From Ruminococcus sp. (GTDB lineage: Bacteria > Bacillota > Clostridia > Oscillospirales > Ruminococcaceae): a stretch of DNA of 64,000 bases. The notes beneath the pieces are model-generated. The model made no database searches and was not told the origin of the DNA. It was given only the letters and a program-made list of their open reading frames with translations. The position numbers and the translations under genes were made by a program. Shown in pieces: positions 24,833-34,700 of the stretch. Position 1 is the stretch's first letter; every line of letters begins with the position of its first letter. The stretch is from contig JAFSSS010000019.1 in assembly GCA_017450925.1 (NCBI GenBank), forward strand, positions 21,768 through 85,767, written 5' to 3'.

Positions 24833-27130
24833 ATGAAACTGAAAAGAACACTGTCCCTTGCGGCCGCACTGGCAATGAGCGTTTTCGCTCTTGCCGGCTG
24901 CTCCGGGGACGACAGTTCATCAAAGGGGGAGGGCTCCTCCGCCGGGGGAGACAGCTCCTCGGCGGAGAGCGGCGCCGACACTCCCGCAAACGTAAGCGCC
25001 GACACCGGCTGGGAGTGGAGCGGCGTAGAGATACAGGGCGGCGGCTTCGTCCCCAATATCATCTACAACCCCACCGAGGAGGGGCTGGCCTACTGCCGCA
25101 CCGACATCGGCGGAGCCTATAGGCTCAACAAGGACACCGGCCGCTGGGAGTGCATCTCGGATATGTTCGGCGACGACGACTGGAACCTTATCGGCATCGA
25201 GAGCATCGCCACCGACCCCGTCGAACCCAACCGCCTCTATGTGGCGGCAGGCACCTATACCAACGGCAAGGGCGCTATGCTTGCCTCTGACGACTACGGA
25301 AAGACCTATACACGGGTGGATATGCCCTTCGGCTGCGGCGGCAACGAGGTAGGCCGCGGTGCAGGCGAGCGTCTGGCCGTTGACCCCAACGACAACAGCA
25401 TAATCTATTTCGGCTCGCGCAGCGCCGGCCTCTACCGCTCCGAGGACTTCGGCAAGAGCTGGAACAAGGTGGAGTCCTTCCCGACCGAGGGGGGCTATAA
25501 CGAGGACGGCTATTCTATCGGTCTGACCTTCACAGCCTTTGACAAAAGCTCCTCCGCCGCGGGAGAGCCCACAAAAACTATCTTCGTGGGCGCCGCCCGC
25601 ACCGAGGGGAATATGATATTCCGCTCTGACGACGCGGGCAAGACATGGACAGAGGTGGAAAATCCCACCGCTGAGATGACCGGCAACAACACCAAGCTCA
25701 AGCCCCTCCACGGCGAGGTGTCGTCTGACGGCTTCCTCTATACCACATGGAGCTTCGGCGTGGGTCCCAACGGCGCATCAGTCGGCGCGGTGCAGAAATA
25801 CGACATCGCCGGGAACGAGTGGAAGGAGATAACTCCCACACAGAAATACAAGTGCGGCTACAGCGGACTTTCCGTCAACGCCAAGGATCCGAAGAACATC
25901 GTGGTGACGACTCTCTGCCTGTGGTCTCCCGAGGACAACGTCTTTGTCTCGAACGACGGCGGCGAAAGCTGGAAGTCTCTTTGGGATCCCGAGACCCTCG
26001 AGAAGAATTACGAAATGGTTCTGGACGACTGCCCGTGGCTGTACTGGCACGGCCAGCTGAAGCTGGGCTGGTGGATGACAGGCGTTGCAGTCAATCCCTT
26101 CAACCCCGATGAGATAATGTACGGCACAGGCGCTACTATCTACGGCACCGACAACCTTACCAAGCTGGGCACCGAGACCGTCAAGGTGCGCCCGAGGGCA
26201 ATGGGCATCGAGGAAACTGCGATCTTCGACTTTGTGGCTCCCAAGAAGCTGGACGATGCTACGCCCGAGCTGTATTCGACTATGGGAGACATCTACGGCT
26301 TCCGTCACGACGATGTCACCAAAGCCCCCGAGGAGCATTTCGGAGACTATCCCTCCACCGACCTTGACTGCGCTGTAAATGACTATCATATAGTCGTAAG
26401 AGCCACCGAAAAGGACAGAGCATCGGTAGTTTATTCCACCGACGCCGGAAAGAGCTGGCAGGGCATAGCCTCGCTTCCCGAAGGTACAGACAAGAACAGC
26501 GGCGGACAGGTAAAGCTCTCCTGCGACGGCAAGATACTCCTCTGGCAGAGCGGCACTCCCGGAAGCGAGCCATATTCCACCACCGACTGGGGAAAGACCT
26601 GGACAAAGTGTGAGGGGCTGCCTATGGGCTCGGGCATCGAGAGCGACAAGGTAAACCCGAACAAATTCTACGGCTGGCGCGACGGTACGTTCTACATGAG
26701 CGAGGACGGAGCCAAGACCTTTACCAAGCTGGCGGATTTCCTTGTGCCGAGCGCAACTGCCGAGGCGGCACAGACCGAAGAGGGCAGGCTTTACATATCC
26801 GTAGGTGCCGGCGGGCTCTATACAATGGACACAGCCGACGGCAAGATAGTACGCACCTCCGAAAACGTGCAGAACTGCAAGGCCGTCGGAACGGGCGCTC
26901 CCGAAAAGGAGGGCGACCCCGACACGGTATATATCATAGGAGAAGCAAACGGCGAGGGCTCGGGCGTATATATGTCGCAGGACAGAGGCGCGACCTGGAA
27001 GCGCATAAACACCGACAATGACAAATGGGGCAATGTAAACCCGAAGATATCCGGCGACCCGAAGCTGTTCGGCAGATGCTACATCTCCACCAATGGAAGA
27101 GGCATAATCCGGGGAGATAAAGCAAAGTAA
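24833..27130 (+). CDS. GH74 xyloglucanase lipoprotein
   Basis: 765 residues. Lipoprotein signal with lipobox LAGC (Cys near 23), a Ser/Gly/Glu-rich linker (about 25-58), then two seven-bladed propellers built of Asp-box (BNR) turns such as SDDYGKTYT, SEDFGKSWN, SDDAGKTWT, SNDGGESWK and STDAGKSWQ. GH74 signatures are CRTDIGGAYRL near the start, which holds the candidate catalytic Asp, and MYGTGATIYGTDNL mid-protein. It should cleave the beta-1,4-glucan backbone of xyloglucan at the outer cell surface. It has no dockerin or CBM, so it is lipid-anchored rather than cellulosomal. AGGAGG is seven bases before the ATG. Confidence 0.92.
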   Translation: MKLKRTLSLAAALAMSVFALAGCSGDDSSSKGEGSSAGGDSSSAESGADTPANVSADTGWEWSGVEIQGGGFVPNIIYNPTEEGLAYCRTDIGGAYRLNKDTGRWECISDMFGDDDWNLIGIESIATDPVEPNRLYVAAGTYTNGKGAMLASDDYGKTYTRVDMPFGCGGNEVGRGAGERLAVDPNDNSIIYFGSRSAGLYRSEDFGKSWNKVESFPTEGGYNEDGYSIGLTFTAFDKSSSAAGEPTKTIFVGAARTEGNMIFRSDDAGKTWTEVENPTAEMTGNNTKLKPLHGEVSSDGFLYTTWSFGVGPNGASVGAVQKYDIAGNEWKEITPTQKYKCGYSGLSVNAKDPKNIVVTTLCLWSPEDNVFVSNDGGESWKSLWDPETLEKNYEMVLDDCPWLYWHGQLKLGWWMTGVAVNPFNPDEIMYGTGATIYGTDNLTKLGTETVKVRPRAMGIEETAIFDFVAPKKLDDATPELYSTMGDIYGFRHDDVTKAPEEHFGDYPSTDLDCAVNDYHIVVRATEKDRASVVYSTDAGKSWQGIASLPEGTDKNSGGQVKLSCDGKILLWQSGTPGSEPYSTTDWGKTWTKCEGLPMGSGIESDKVNPNKFYGWRDGTFYMSEDGAKTFTKLADFLVPSATAEAAQTEEGRLYISVGAGGLYTMDTADGKIVRTSENVQNCKAVGTGAPEKEGDPDTVYIIGEANGEGSGVYMSQDRGATWKRINTDNDKWGNVNPKISGDPKLFGRCYISTNGRGIIRGDKAK

Positions 27131-27135
27131 ATAAC

Positions 27136-27175
27136 CCCCCGCGGAGCAAGACCCCCGCGGGGGATTCTGTTTTTT
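27136..27175 (+). terminator. Terminator of the GH74 gene
   Basis: CCCCCGCGG (27136-27144) pairs with CCGCGGGGG (27155-27163), followed a few bases later by a six-T run (27170-27175). Confidence 0.75.
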
Positions 27176-27269
27176 CACCCACACCGATCTATATTAAGGC
27201 GTTGCCTTAAATAGTTGCGGAGCAGAAACAAAGTCAAAAAGAAAATGTAACCAATTTGTAATTATTGCC

Positions 27270-27298
27270 TTGACAAAACTGCCTTTGTTGGTTATAAT
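27270..27298 (+). promoter_or_regulatory. Promoter of the GH25 gene
   Basis: Consensus TTGACA (27270-27275), 17 bp, TATAAT (27293-27298). Confidence 0.88.
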
Positions 27299-27390
27299 AG
27301 TAATTACCCATAAGTGTTCGTGTTTTTTGTGTGTTTTTTTGGATACCGGCGGAGACATAAAATATGCACGCCGGCGAAAGGATGATATCT

Positions 27391-30300
27391 ATGAAGTTGA
27401 AACGTGCGGCTGTCAGCGCCTTGACCGCTCTGCTGATGACCGTCCAGACCGCCGTCCCCGCGTTTGCCCGTGAGACTGCGGCTGTTGTAAACGATACCAC
27501 CAGTGCTGCCGATACCGCCTCCGGCGAAGCAGCACAGACCAAGTCCGCCCCAAAGGCTGAGGCTGAAGCCGTCCCGCAGGAGCTGCGAGAGGCGCAGGCC
27601 GAGGAGGAAAGGTTCGTCGAGAACAGCCCCGAGCTTAAAGAGCTGGCCGAGTACGTCCCGGAGGGGGACACTCTTCCCTGTTCGGAAAACGACCCCTCTT
27701 ACCATAAATATGTAAAGCGCCTTATGGACGGCTTCTCCGAGGGTGAGGAGCTGGCAGCTCCGCTGACCTCCATGGCCCTCAGGCTGCGGCTGCCGCTGTC
27801 ACTGCTTTACGGCGCCGATAAGCTGGTGCATCAGGACAGGTTCGCGGACTGTCCCAAAAGCTACGGCATCGACGTGTGCTACTTCCAGGGCAATATCGAC
27901 TGGAACAAGGTCAAGGCTCAAGGGGTAAGCTTCTGCATACTTAGAGCGGGCTACCGCGGCTACGGCTCCGCCGGCACCCTCGTGCTGGACGACAGGTTCC
28001 TTGAGTACCTCAAGGGCGCAAAGGCCGCCGGCTTAGAGGTGGGAGTGTATTTCTATACCCAGGCTATCACCGTTGCCGAGGCAAGGGAAGAGGCCGATTT
28101 CGTCTATAAGTATATCAAGGGCTATGATCTCGAGCTGCCTGTCTATTTCGATATGGAGACCGTCGAGAATGCCGTGGGCAGACTTGACTCCGCAGGGCTT
28201 ACCGTAAAGCAGAAGACTGATATCGTCGAGGCCTTCTGCGACAGGATAGCCGAACACGGCTACCGCCCCGGCGTCTATTCCAACCCCCAGTGGATGACCT
28301 ATTACCTCGACGCAAAAAGACTGCAGGCCAAGTATCCCCTTTGGCTGGCAAACTATACCACCAACACCAAGTTCTCCGGGAACTTCGATATCTGGCAGTA
28401 CGCCGCCGGCCCCGTTACAGGCGTGTCGAGCCCGCTGGCAGATCTCAACGTCAGATATCACCTCGACACCAAACCCGATACCCCCACTGGCTTCAGCACG
28501 ACTGCCGAGGTATCGGATAAGACAACGCTCTGCTGGAACAAGGTCGCCGGCGCAGAGGGATATGAAGTGTTCAGGCGCGGCTACGGAGGCGACGTTACCT
28601 CCCTCGCTGCACTGACCGGGCTCAAATACAGCGTGACCCTCACTGCGGCAAATTATTACTATTATGTGATGTCATATATCACCGTCAACGGCGAGAAGAT
28701 CTACAGCGACCCCACGCCGGAGCTGGCACTGTCGAAATTCGTGCCCACCTCCTTCAGCTGCTCCGTTCACGGCACCACCTCCCTGACCCTTAAATGGACA
28801 GGCGTTGAGGAAGCGATCTCTTACGACATCGGCATGAAGGGGCCGGATGAAACAAACTATTCCACCGTCGGCAGTACGGCCGGCACGACCTTTACCGTCA
28901 CCGGGCTCTCTCCGGCAACGGTCTATGCCTTTAAGATCAGAGCAGTGACGAAAGCCGTCAACGGCATTTCCTATCAGCGCTTCTCGCCGGAAACCCTCTT
29001 CGGCACTCAGGACAGCAAGATCACAGGCTTGAAGTTCGTTACCAAGACCGCCAACAGCATAAGCATCAAGTGGAATGCATCGGCTAACGGCATCAAGGAC
29101 TACGAGGTGCTTAGATACGATGCGGACAGGAACAAGTATGTTTCGGCCGGAATGACCAACCAGACGGAGTTCACCGTCACCGGGCTGGCACAGGGCACCG
29201 CACAGAAGCTAAGAGTAAGATCCTATTACTCCACCCCGAATGGTCTGGTTTACGGTGTGGAGTCGGCTGTCCTTAGCTGCGCTACAAAATGCGCCGCCCC
29301 CACAGGCGTGAGCGTCTCCTCGGCCGACAGCAGCTATACCGTCAGCTGGAAGGCTCCCTCGGGGGCAAACGGCTATATGCTCTACGCCGCCCCCTACGGC
29401 AGCACTCCCGTGAAGCTCGGCGAGACCTCGGAGCTGAAATATACCGTGTCGGGGCTTGCAAAGGGAATGTACAGCTTGTATGTAAGACCCTATATCAAGT
29501 GCGGCAGCACAAGGTATTACGGCGTTTCATCCGCGACCCTCACCGCCGTCTGCGGCAAGACCGCTCCCACGGTGAAGATAAGCTCGCCGGCGCAGACCTC
29601 GCTGACCGCCACATGGGCAGCAGTCCCCTATGCCTCGGGCTATGAAGCCTATATGCTTGACAGATCCACAGGCGCATATACAAGGAAGGCCTCTCTTTCA
29701 GCCTCGACGCTGAAATATGTCTTCTCCGGCCTTAGCGCCGGCACTGCCTACAGCTTTAAGATAAAGGCGCTTTTCCCGGACGGAGGCAGCAAGCTTTCCT
29801 CGGCCGTGAGCGGAACAACTGCAGCCGCTCCAAAGACCGTGGGCGCTCCCGCAAATGTCAAGGCCACCACCGCCACCGCCACCACCGTTACGGTAGTGTG
29901 GGACAAGGTGACAAACGCCAAGAGCTACAGGGTGTATCTCTATAACGAAAGCACCTCCTCCTATAAGCTCAAGGCTCTGCTGACCGACCGGAAGTTCACC
30001 TTCACCGGCCTCACCAGCGGCAGGATGTATAAGATAAAGATATATGCTGTCGGCACCGACGGGAGCCTAAAGCCCTCGGCTGTGTATAATATCACTCCAA
30101 AGCCCGTCGCCCCGAAGCTGGGTCTCGCCTCCAAGACCGAGACCTCGGCCACACTGAAATGGGACGCCGCCGCGCTTTGCTCAAAGTATTATATCTATCT
30201 GCTGGATCCGTTGGAGAATACCTACAAGAAGATTGCCACCACGACCTCTACCTCATATACCGTCAAGAACCTCAAGGTCGGCACACGGAACATATTCAAG

Positions 30301-30579
30301 ATCAAGGCCGTGGCAGTTACGAATGCAGCCAATTTCAACTCCCTCTATTCCGCTCAATTAAGCGTGCTTACCAAGGGGATCAAGTATTATTCCCCCTGCT
30401 CAGCCTCCTGCAAGACCCTCTATCAGGCCTTCGACGAGCTGGGGCTGCCCAAGAATTACGCTTTTCAGGAAAAGATAGCAGTTGCCAATGCTATCAAGGG
30501 CTACGAGGGTACTGCCGAACAGAATACCGCTATGCTCGAAACGCTCAAAAAGGGCAAGCTGATCGTTCCGCAGTTCTGA
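27391..30579 (+). CDS. Secreted GH25 lysozyme with seven fibronectin type III domains
   Basis: 1062 residues. Signal peptide (MKLKRAAVSALTALL to AFA), a Glu/Ala-rich segment (about 30-150), then a GH25 muramidase domain (about 155-345). The GH25 residues are visible: GIDVCYFQGNIDW (first Asp) and LPVYFDMETVE (catalytic Asp and Glu). About seven fibronectin type III units follow (about 360-995), each with the W..V..A..Y and T.TGL pattern. The last 65 residues (LYQAFDELGLPKNYAFQEKIAVANAIKGY region) form a separate module I do not recognise. The start is the third in-frame ATG, spaced from AAAGG. Probably wall remodelling or attack on other bacteria. Confidence 0.9.
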   Translation: MKLKRAAVSALTALLMTVQTAVPAFARETAAVVNDTTSAADTASGEAAQTKSAPKAEAEAVPQELREAQAEEERFVENSPELKELAEYVPEGDTLPCSENDPSYHKYVKRLMDGFSEGEELAAPLTSMALRLRLPLSLLYGADKLVHQDRFADCPKSYGIDVCYFQGNIDWNKVKAQGVSFCILRAGYRGYGSAGTLVLDDRFLEYLKGAKAAGLEVGVYFYTQAITVAEAREEADFVYKYIKGYDLELPVYFDMETVENAVGRLDSAGLTVKQKTDIVEAFCDRIAEHGYRPGVYSNPQWMTYYLDAKRLQAKYPLWLANYTTNTKFSGNFDIWQYAAGPVTGVSSPLADLNVRYHLDTKPDTPTGFSTTAEVSDKTTLCWNKVAGAEGYEVFRRGYGGDVTSLAALTGLKYSVTLTAANYYYYVMSYITVNGEKIYSDPTPELALSKFVPTSFSCSVHGTTSLTLKWTGVEEAISYDIGMKGPDETNYSTVGSTAGTTFTVTGLSPATVYAFKIRAVTKAVNGISYQRFSPETLFGTQDSKITGLKFVTKTANSISIKWNASANGIKDYEVLRYDADRNKYVSAGMTNQTEFTVTGLAQGTAQKLRVRSYYSTPNGLVYGVESAVLSCATKCAAPTGVSVSSADSSYTVSWKAPSGANGYMLYAAPYGSTPVKLGETSELKYTVSGLAKGMYSLYVRPYIKCGSTRYYGVSSATLTAVCGKTAPTVKISSPAQTSLTATWAAVPYASGYEAYMLDRSTGAYTRKASLSASTLKYVFSGLSAGTAYSFKIKALFPDGGSKLSSAVSGTTAAAPKTVGAPANVKATTATATTVTVVWDKVTNAKSYRVYLYNESTSSYKLKALLTDRKFTFTGLTSGRMYKIKIYAVGTDGSLKPSAVYNITPKPVAPKLGLASKTETSATLKWDAAALCSKYYIYLLDPLENTYKKIATTTSTSYTVKNLKVGTRNIFKIKAVAVTNAANFNSLYSAQLSVLTKGIKYYSPCSASCKTLYQAFDELGLPKNYAFQEKIAVANAIKGYEGTAEQNTAMLETLKKGKLIVPQF

Positions 30580-30658
30580 CGGGGATTGTGCATTATGCTT
30601 GAAACAGAGCATATTATTTGTACAAATCGGAAAATTTTAAAAAAGCCGAAATCTTTAC

Positions 30659-30687
30659 TGGACAAACCTTTAAAAATAAGTTAAACT
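30659..30687 (+). promoter_or_regulatory. Candidate aquaporin promoter
   Basis: TGGACA (30659-30664), 17 bp, TAAACT (30682-30687), with GGGAGG following at 30716-30721. Confidence 0.55.
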
Positions 30688-30730
30688 ATTATTAGCCTTT
30701 AGTGCTATTTTTTAAGGGAGGATGATAATT

Positions 30731-31435
30731 ATGTACACCAAATCACAAAAGCTGCTCGCTGAATTTCTGGGCACCTTCGGCCTTGTGTTCTTCGGCTGCG
30801 GGACCGCGATCTTCGGGGGCGATCTCGTTGCGATCTCACTGGCCTTCGGACTGTCGATCGTAGTTGCCGCCTATACTATAGGAAAGATCAGCGGCGCTCA
30901 CCTTAACCCGGCAGTTTCATTCGCTATGTATTTCGACAAGAGAATGTCGCTCAATGACGCTATCGCTTATTCCGTGGCTCAAATTGCCGGCTCGGTATTC
31001 GCTTCGCTGTGCCACCTTATCATCGTGGCCTGCACCGGCAGGATCAAGATCGGCGACTGCCTCTTCGGCGCAAATATGTTCGGCGACTACAGCGCCGCCA
31101 AAACAAATTTCTTCGGCGCACTCCTCGTTGAGATCATTCTTACTGCCGTATTCGTGCTGTTCGTTCTGTCCGTTACCGGCAGCCGCGACGAGGGCACAAG
31201 CAAGCACGCCGGCCTGTTCATCGGCCTCGCTCTTACCTTCGTTCACTTGATCGGCATCCCGCTGACAGGCACCTCCGTAAACCCCGCAAGAAGCATCGGC
31301 CCCGCTATCTTCGGCTCTATCGCCTCCGGCGGAAAGTCCCTGCTGCATATGTTCATCTTCATCATCGGACCTATGTGCGGAGCATTTGTGGCAGCCTTCA
31401 TCTATTCCTTCCTTATCAAGGACAAGGATCAATGA
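30731..31435 (+). CDS. MIP-family channel (aquaporin/AqpZ-like)
   Basis: Six-helix channel of 234 residues with both NPA boxes intact (HLNPAVSFAMY and SVNPARSIGPAIF) and the ...LAEFLGTFGLVFFGCG start. The short loops and length suit the water-channel branch (AqpZ) rather than the longer glycerol facilitators. The ATG at 30731 is used because the first in-frame ATG at 30722 directly abuts the GGGAGG site. Confidence 0.93.
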   Translation: MYTKSQKLLAEFLGTFGLVFFGCGTAIFGGDLVAISLAFGLSIVVAAYTIGKISGAHLNPAVSFAMYFDKRMSLNDAIAYSVAQIAGSVFASLCHLIIVACTGRIKIGDCLFGANMFGDYSAAKTNFFGALLVEIILTAVFVLFVLSVTGSRDEGTSKHAGLFIGLALTFVHLIGIPLTGTSVNPARSIGPAIFGSIASGGKSLLHMFIFIIGPMCGAFVAAFIYSFLIKDKDQ

Positions 31436-31471
31436 CCCCTTTGGCCGTGTCATAGAGATACGTCAGCTGCT

Positions 31472-31519
31472 GACCTGCAGCTGCATGGGAGCGTTCCCGT
31501 GCAGGTGCAGGTCTTTTTT
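31472..31519 (+). terminator. Aquaporin terminator
   Basis: GACCTGCA (31472-31479) pairs with TGCAGGTC (31506-31513), with inner pairing GGGA/TCCC, followed by TTTTTT. Confidence 0.88.
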
Positions 31520-31627
31520 CTGCCGGGATAACCGTCTTATCAAGCCCTCTGCATATCCCGCATCCGCCCGCGGTCAAGACTGTCAAATGTCACAAAAATT
31601 ATTAACAAGCTCTTTGCAAAAATACTA

Positions 31628-31656
31628 TTTACAAAATATAAAAATAGTGATATAAT
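31628..31656 (+). promoter_or_regulatory. nifJ promoter
   Basis: TTTACA (31628-31633), 17 bp, TATAAT (31651-31656), in a very AT-rich setting fitting strong expression. Confidence 0.85.
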
Positions 31657-31667
31657 AGAATAGATAA

Positions 31668-31694
31668 GGCAGGCGCGGATGAACTGCGCCTGCC
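31668..31694 (+). other. 5' leader hairpin of nifJ
   Basis: A 9-bp GC stem, GGCAGGCGC (31668-31676) with GCGCCTGCC (31686-31694), lies almost at the predicted transcript 5' end and has no T-run. This suits an mRNA-stabilising hairpin more than a terminator. Confidence 0.6.
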
Positions 31695-31747
31695 GATCGA
31701 AAGTTTCAAAGCCATAATCAATCACAATGAAAGGAATGATATTACAC

Positions 31748-34700
31748 ATGGCAAGAAAAATGAAAACCATGGATGGTAACAACGCTGCTGCATGGGCATC
31801 CTACCCGTTTACAGAAGTCGCTGCTATCTATCCGATCACGCCTTCTTCCGTAATGGCAGAGCACACAGACGAGTGGTCTGCAAAGGGACAGAAGAACATC
31901 TTCGGCACACCCGTTAAGGTTACCGAAATGCAGTCCGAGGCCGGCGCTGCCGGTGCCGTTCACGGCTCTCTCGCTGCAGGTGCCCTCACAACAACTTATA
32001 CCGCTTCGCAGGGTCTGCTCCTTATGATCCCGAATATGTATAAGATCGCCGGCGAGCTGCTTCCCTGCGTTATCCACGTTTCCGCAAGATGCGTAGCCTC
32101 TCACGCTCTGAACATCTTCGGCGACCACTCCGATATCTATGCCTGCCGTCAGACCGGCTTTGCTATGCTCTGCTCCTCTAACGTACAGGAGGTAATGGAT
32201 CTCGGCACAGTTGCTCACCTTTCCACTATCAAGGGCAGAGTTCCTTTCCTGCACTTCTTCGACGGCTTCCGTACCTCTCACGAGATCCAGAAGATCGAGG
32301 TATGGGATCAGGCTGATGTTGCCGAAATGCTCGATATGGACGCTGTTGAGGCCTTCAGAAAGAGAGCTATCAACCCCGAGCATCCCGTTCTCCGCGGTAC
32401 CGCACAGAACGGCGATATCTTCTTCCAGGCACGCGAGGCCTGCAACCCCTACTATGACGCTATCCCCGGCATCGTAGAGGAGTATATGGACAAGGTAAAT
32501 GCCAAGATCGGTACTAACTATAAGCTGTTCAATTACTACGGCGCTCCCGATGCAACTCATGTTATCGTTGCTATGGGCTCTGTATGCGATACTATCGAAG
32601 AGACTATCGACTACCTCAACGCAAATGAGGGCACCAAGCTGGGTCTTGTAAAGGTAAGGCTCTACAGACCTTTCCGTGCGGACAAGCTGGTCGAGGCTAT
32701 CCCCGATACCTGCGAGCAGATCTCTGTTCTCGACAGAACTAAGGAGCCCGGCTCCCTCGGCGAGCCTCTTTACCTCGATGTAGTTGCTGCTCTCAAGGGA
32801 ACAAAGTTCCATGATATCCCCGTTGCCAGCGGCAGATACGGCCTCGGCTCCAAGGATACCACACCCGCACAGATCAAGGCCGTTTACTGGAACGCAAGCT
32901 GGAAGGATACCTTCAAGCCCCGCTTCACTATCGGCATCGAGGACGATGTTACCAACCTGTCACTGCCCGTTGAGGAGAAGCTCGACTCGGCTCCTGCCGG
33001 CACTACCGCCTGCAAGTTCTGGGGTCTCGGCGCTGACGGTACCGTTGGTGCAAACAAGAACTCGATCAAGATCATCGGCGACCACACCGATCTCTTCGCT
33101 CAGGCTTATTTTGCTTATGACTCAAAGAAGTCCGGCGGCGTAACGGTTTCTCACCTGCGCTTTGGCAAGACTCCTATCAAATCGACCTACCTTATCAACC
33201 AGGCTGACTTCGTTGCCTGCCACAACGAGAGCTATATCAACAAGTATGATATGGTTTCCGATATCAAGCCCGGCGGAACCTTCCTGCTCAACTGCCAGTG
33301 GGATGCCAAGGAGCTGGAAAAGCACCTCCCCGGACAGGTAAAGAGAACTATCGCTAACAACAACATCAAGTTCTATACTATCAACGGCGTTAGGATCGGT
33401 AAAGAGGTCGGCCTCGGCAACAGGATCAATACCGTTCTTCAGTCCGCATTCTTCAAGCTTGCAGGCATCATTCCTATCGAGGATGCTGTTAAGTATATGA
33501 AGGACGCTGCTACCGCCTCCTATTCGAGAAAGGGCGACGCTGTTGTAAAGATGAACCATGACGCTATCGACGCCGGCTATCAGCAGGTAGTTGAGGTCAA
33601 GGTCCCCGCTGCATGGAAGAAGGCTAAGGATACCGCTATGGGTATGCCCAAGGCCAAGTGCGCTGACAAGACCCTCGAGAAGTTCGTAAACGAGATCCAG
33701 ATCCCCTGCAACGAGCAGAAGGGTGACACTCTTCCCGTTTCTACCTTCACCCACATGGCTGACGGTACCTTCCCCCAGGGCTCTGCTGCATTCGAGAAGC
33801 GCGGCATAGCTGTTGACGTTCCTGCATGGAACGGCGAGAACTGCATACAGTGCAACTTCTGCTCTTATGTATGTCCTCACGCTGTTATCCGTCCCGTTGT
33901 TATGACAGACGCCGAGCTGAAGAAGGCTCCCGAGCTGGCTAAGAAGAAGGCTATCCCCATGATGGGTATGCCCGGCTTCAACTTCGTTATGACAATGTCC
34001 GCTCTGGACTGCACAGGCTGCGGCTCCTGCGTGAACGTATGTCCCGGCAAGAAGGGCAACAAGGCTCTGTCCATGATGCCTCTCGAGAGCCAGCTGGCTG
34101 AACAGGAGGTATTCAACTACGGTCTGACTCTGGCCGAGAAGCCCGAGGTGCTTGAGAAGTTCAAGGCTACCACCGTTAAGGGCTCGCAGTTCAAGCAGCC
34201 CCTGCTTGAGTTCTCCGGCGCCTGCGCAGGCTGCGGCGAAACTCCTTATGCCAAGCTCGTTACTCAGCTCTTCGGCGACAGAATGTATGTAGCAAACGCT
34301 ACAGGCTGCTCGTCTATCTGGGGCGGCTCGGCTCCCTCGACTCCTTACACCACCAACAAGGCAGGCAAGGGTCCCGCTTGGGCTAACTCCCTGTTTGAGG
34401 ATAACGCAGAGTACGGCTACGGTATGTTCCTTGCTCAGAACACTATCCGTCAGAGAACTATCGCCAAGGTGCTTGAGCTGGAGAAGAACACCAAGAAGGC
34501 TGACCTGAAGAAGGCTATCGAGGGCTTCCTCTCTACCGTTGACGACGGCACTGCAAATACTCCCGCTACCGAGGCTCTGATCGCTGCTCTGAAGAAGGAC
34601 AAGACCAAGGCATCGGCTGAAATACTCAAGGACGCTGACTTCCTCCGCAAGAAGTCCCTTTGGATCTTCGGCGGCGACGGCTGGGCTTACGATATCGGCT

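Noticed and set aside
25778-27184. 468-codon frame opposite the GH74 gene
   Set aside because: The GH74 gene on the plus strand has promoter, Shine-Dalgarno, lipobox and propeller motifs; the opposite frame runs through its terminator.
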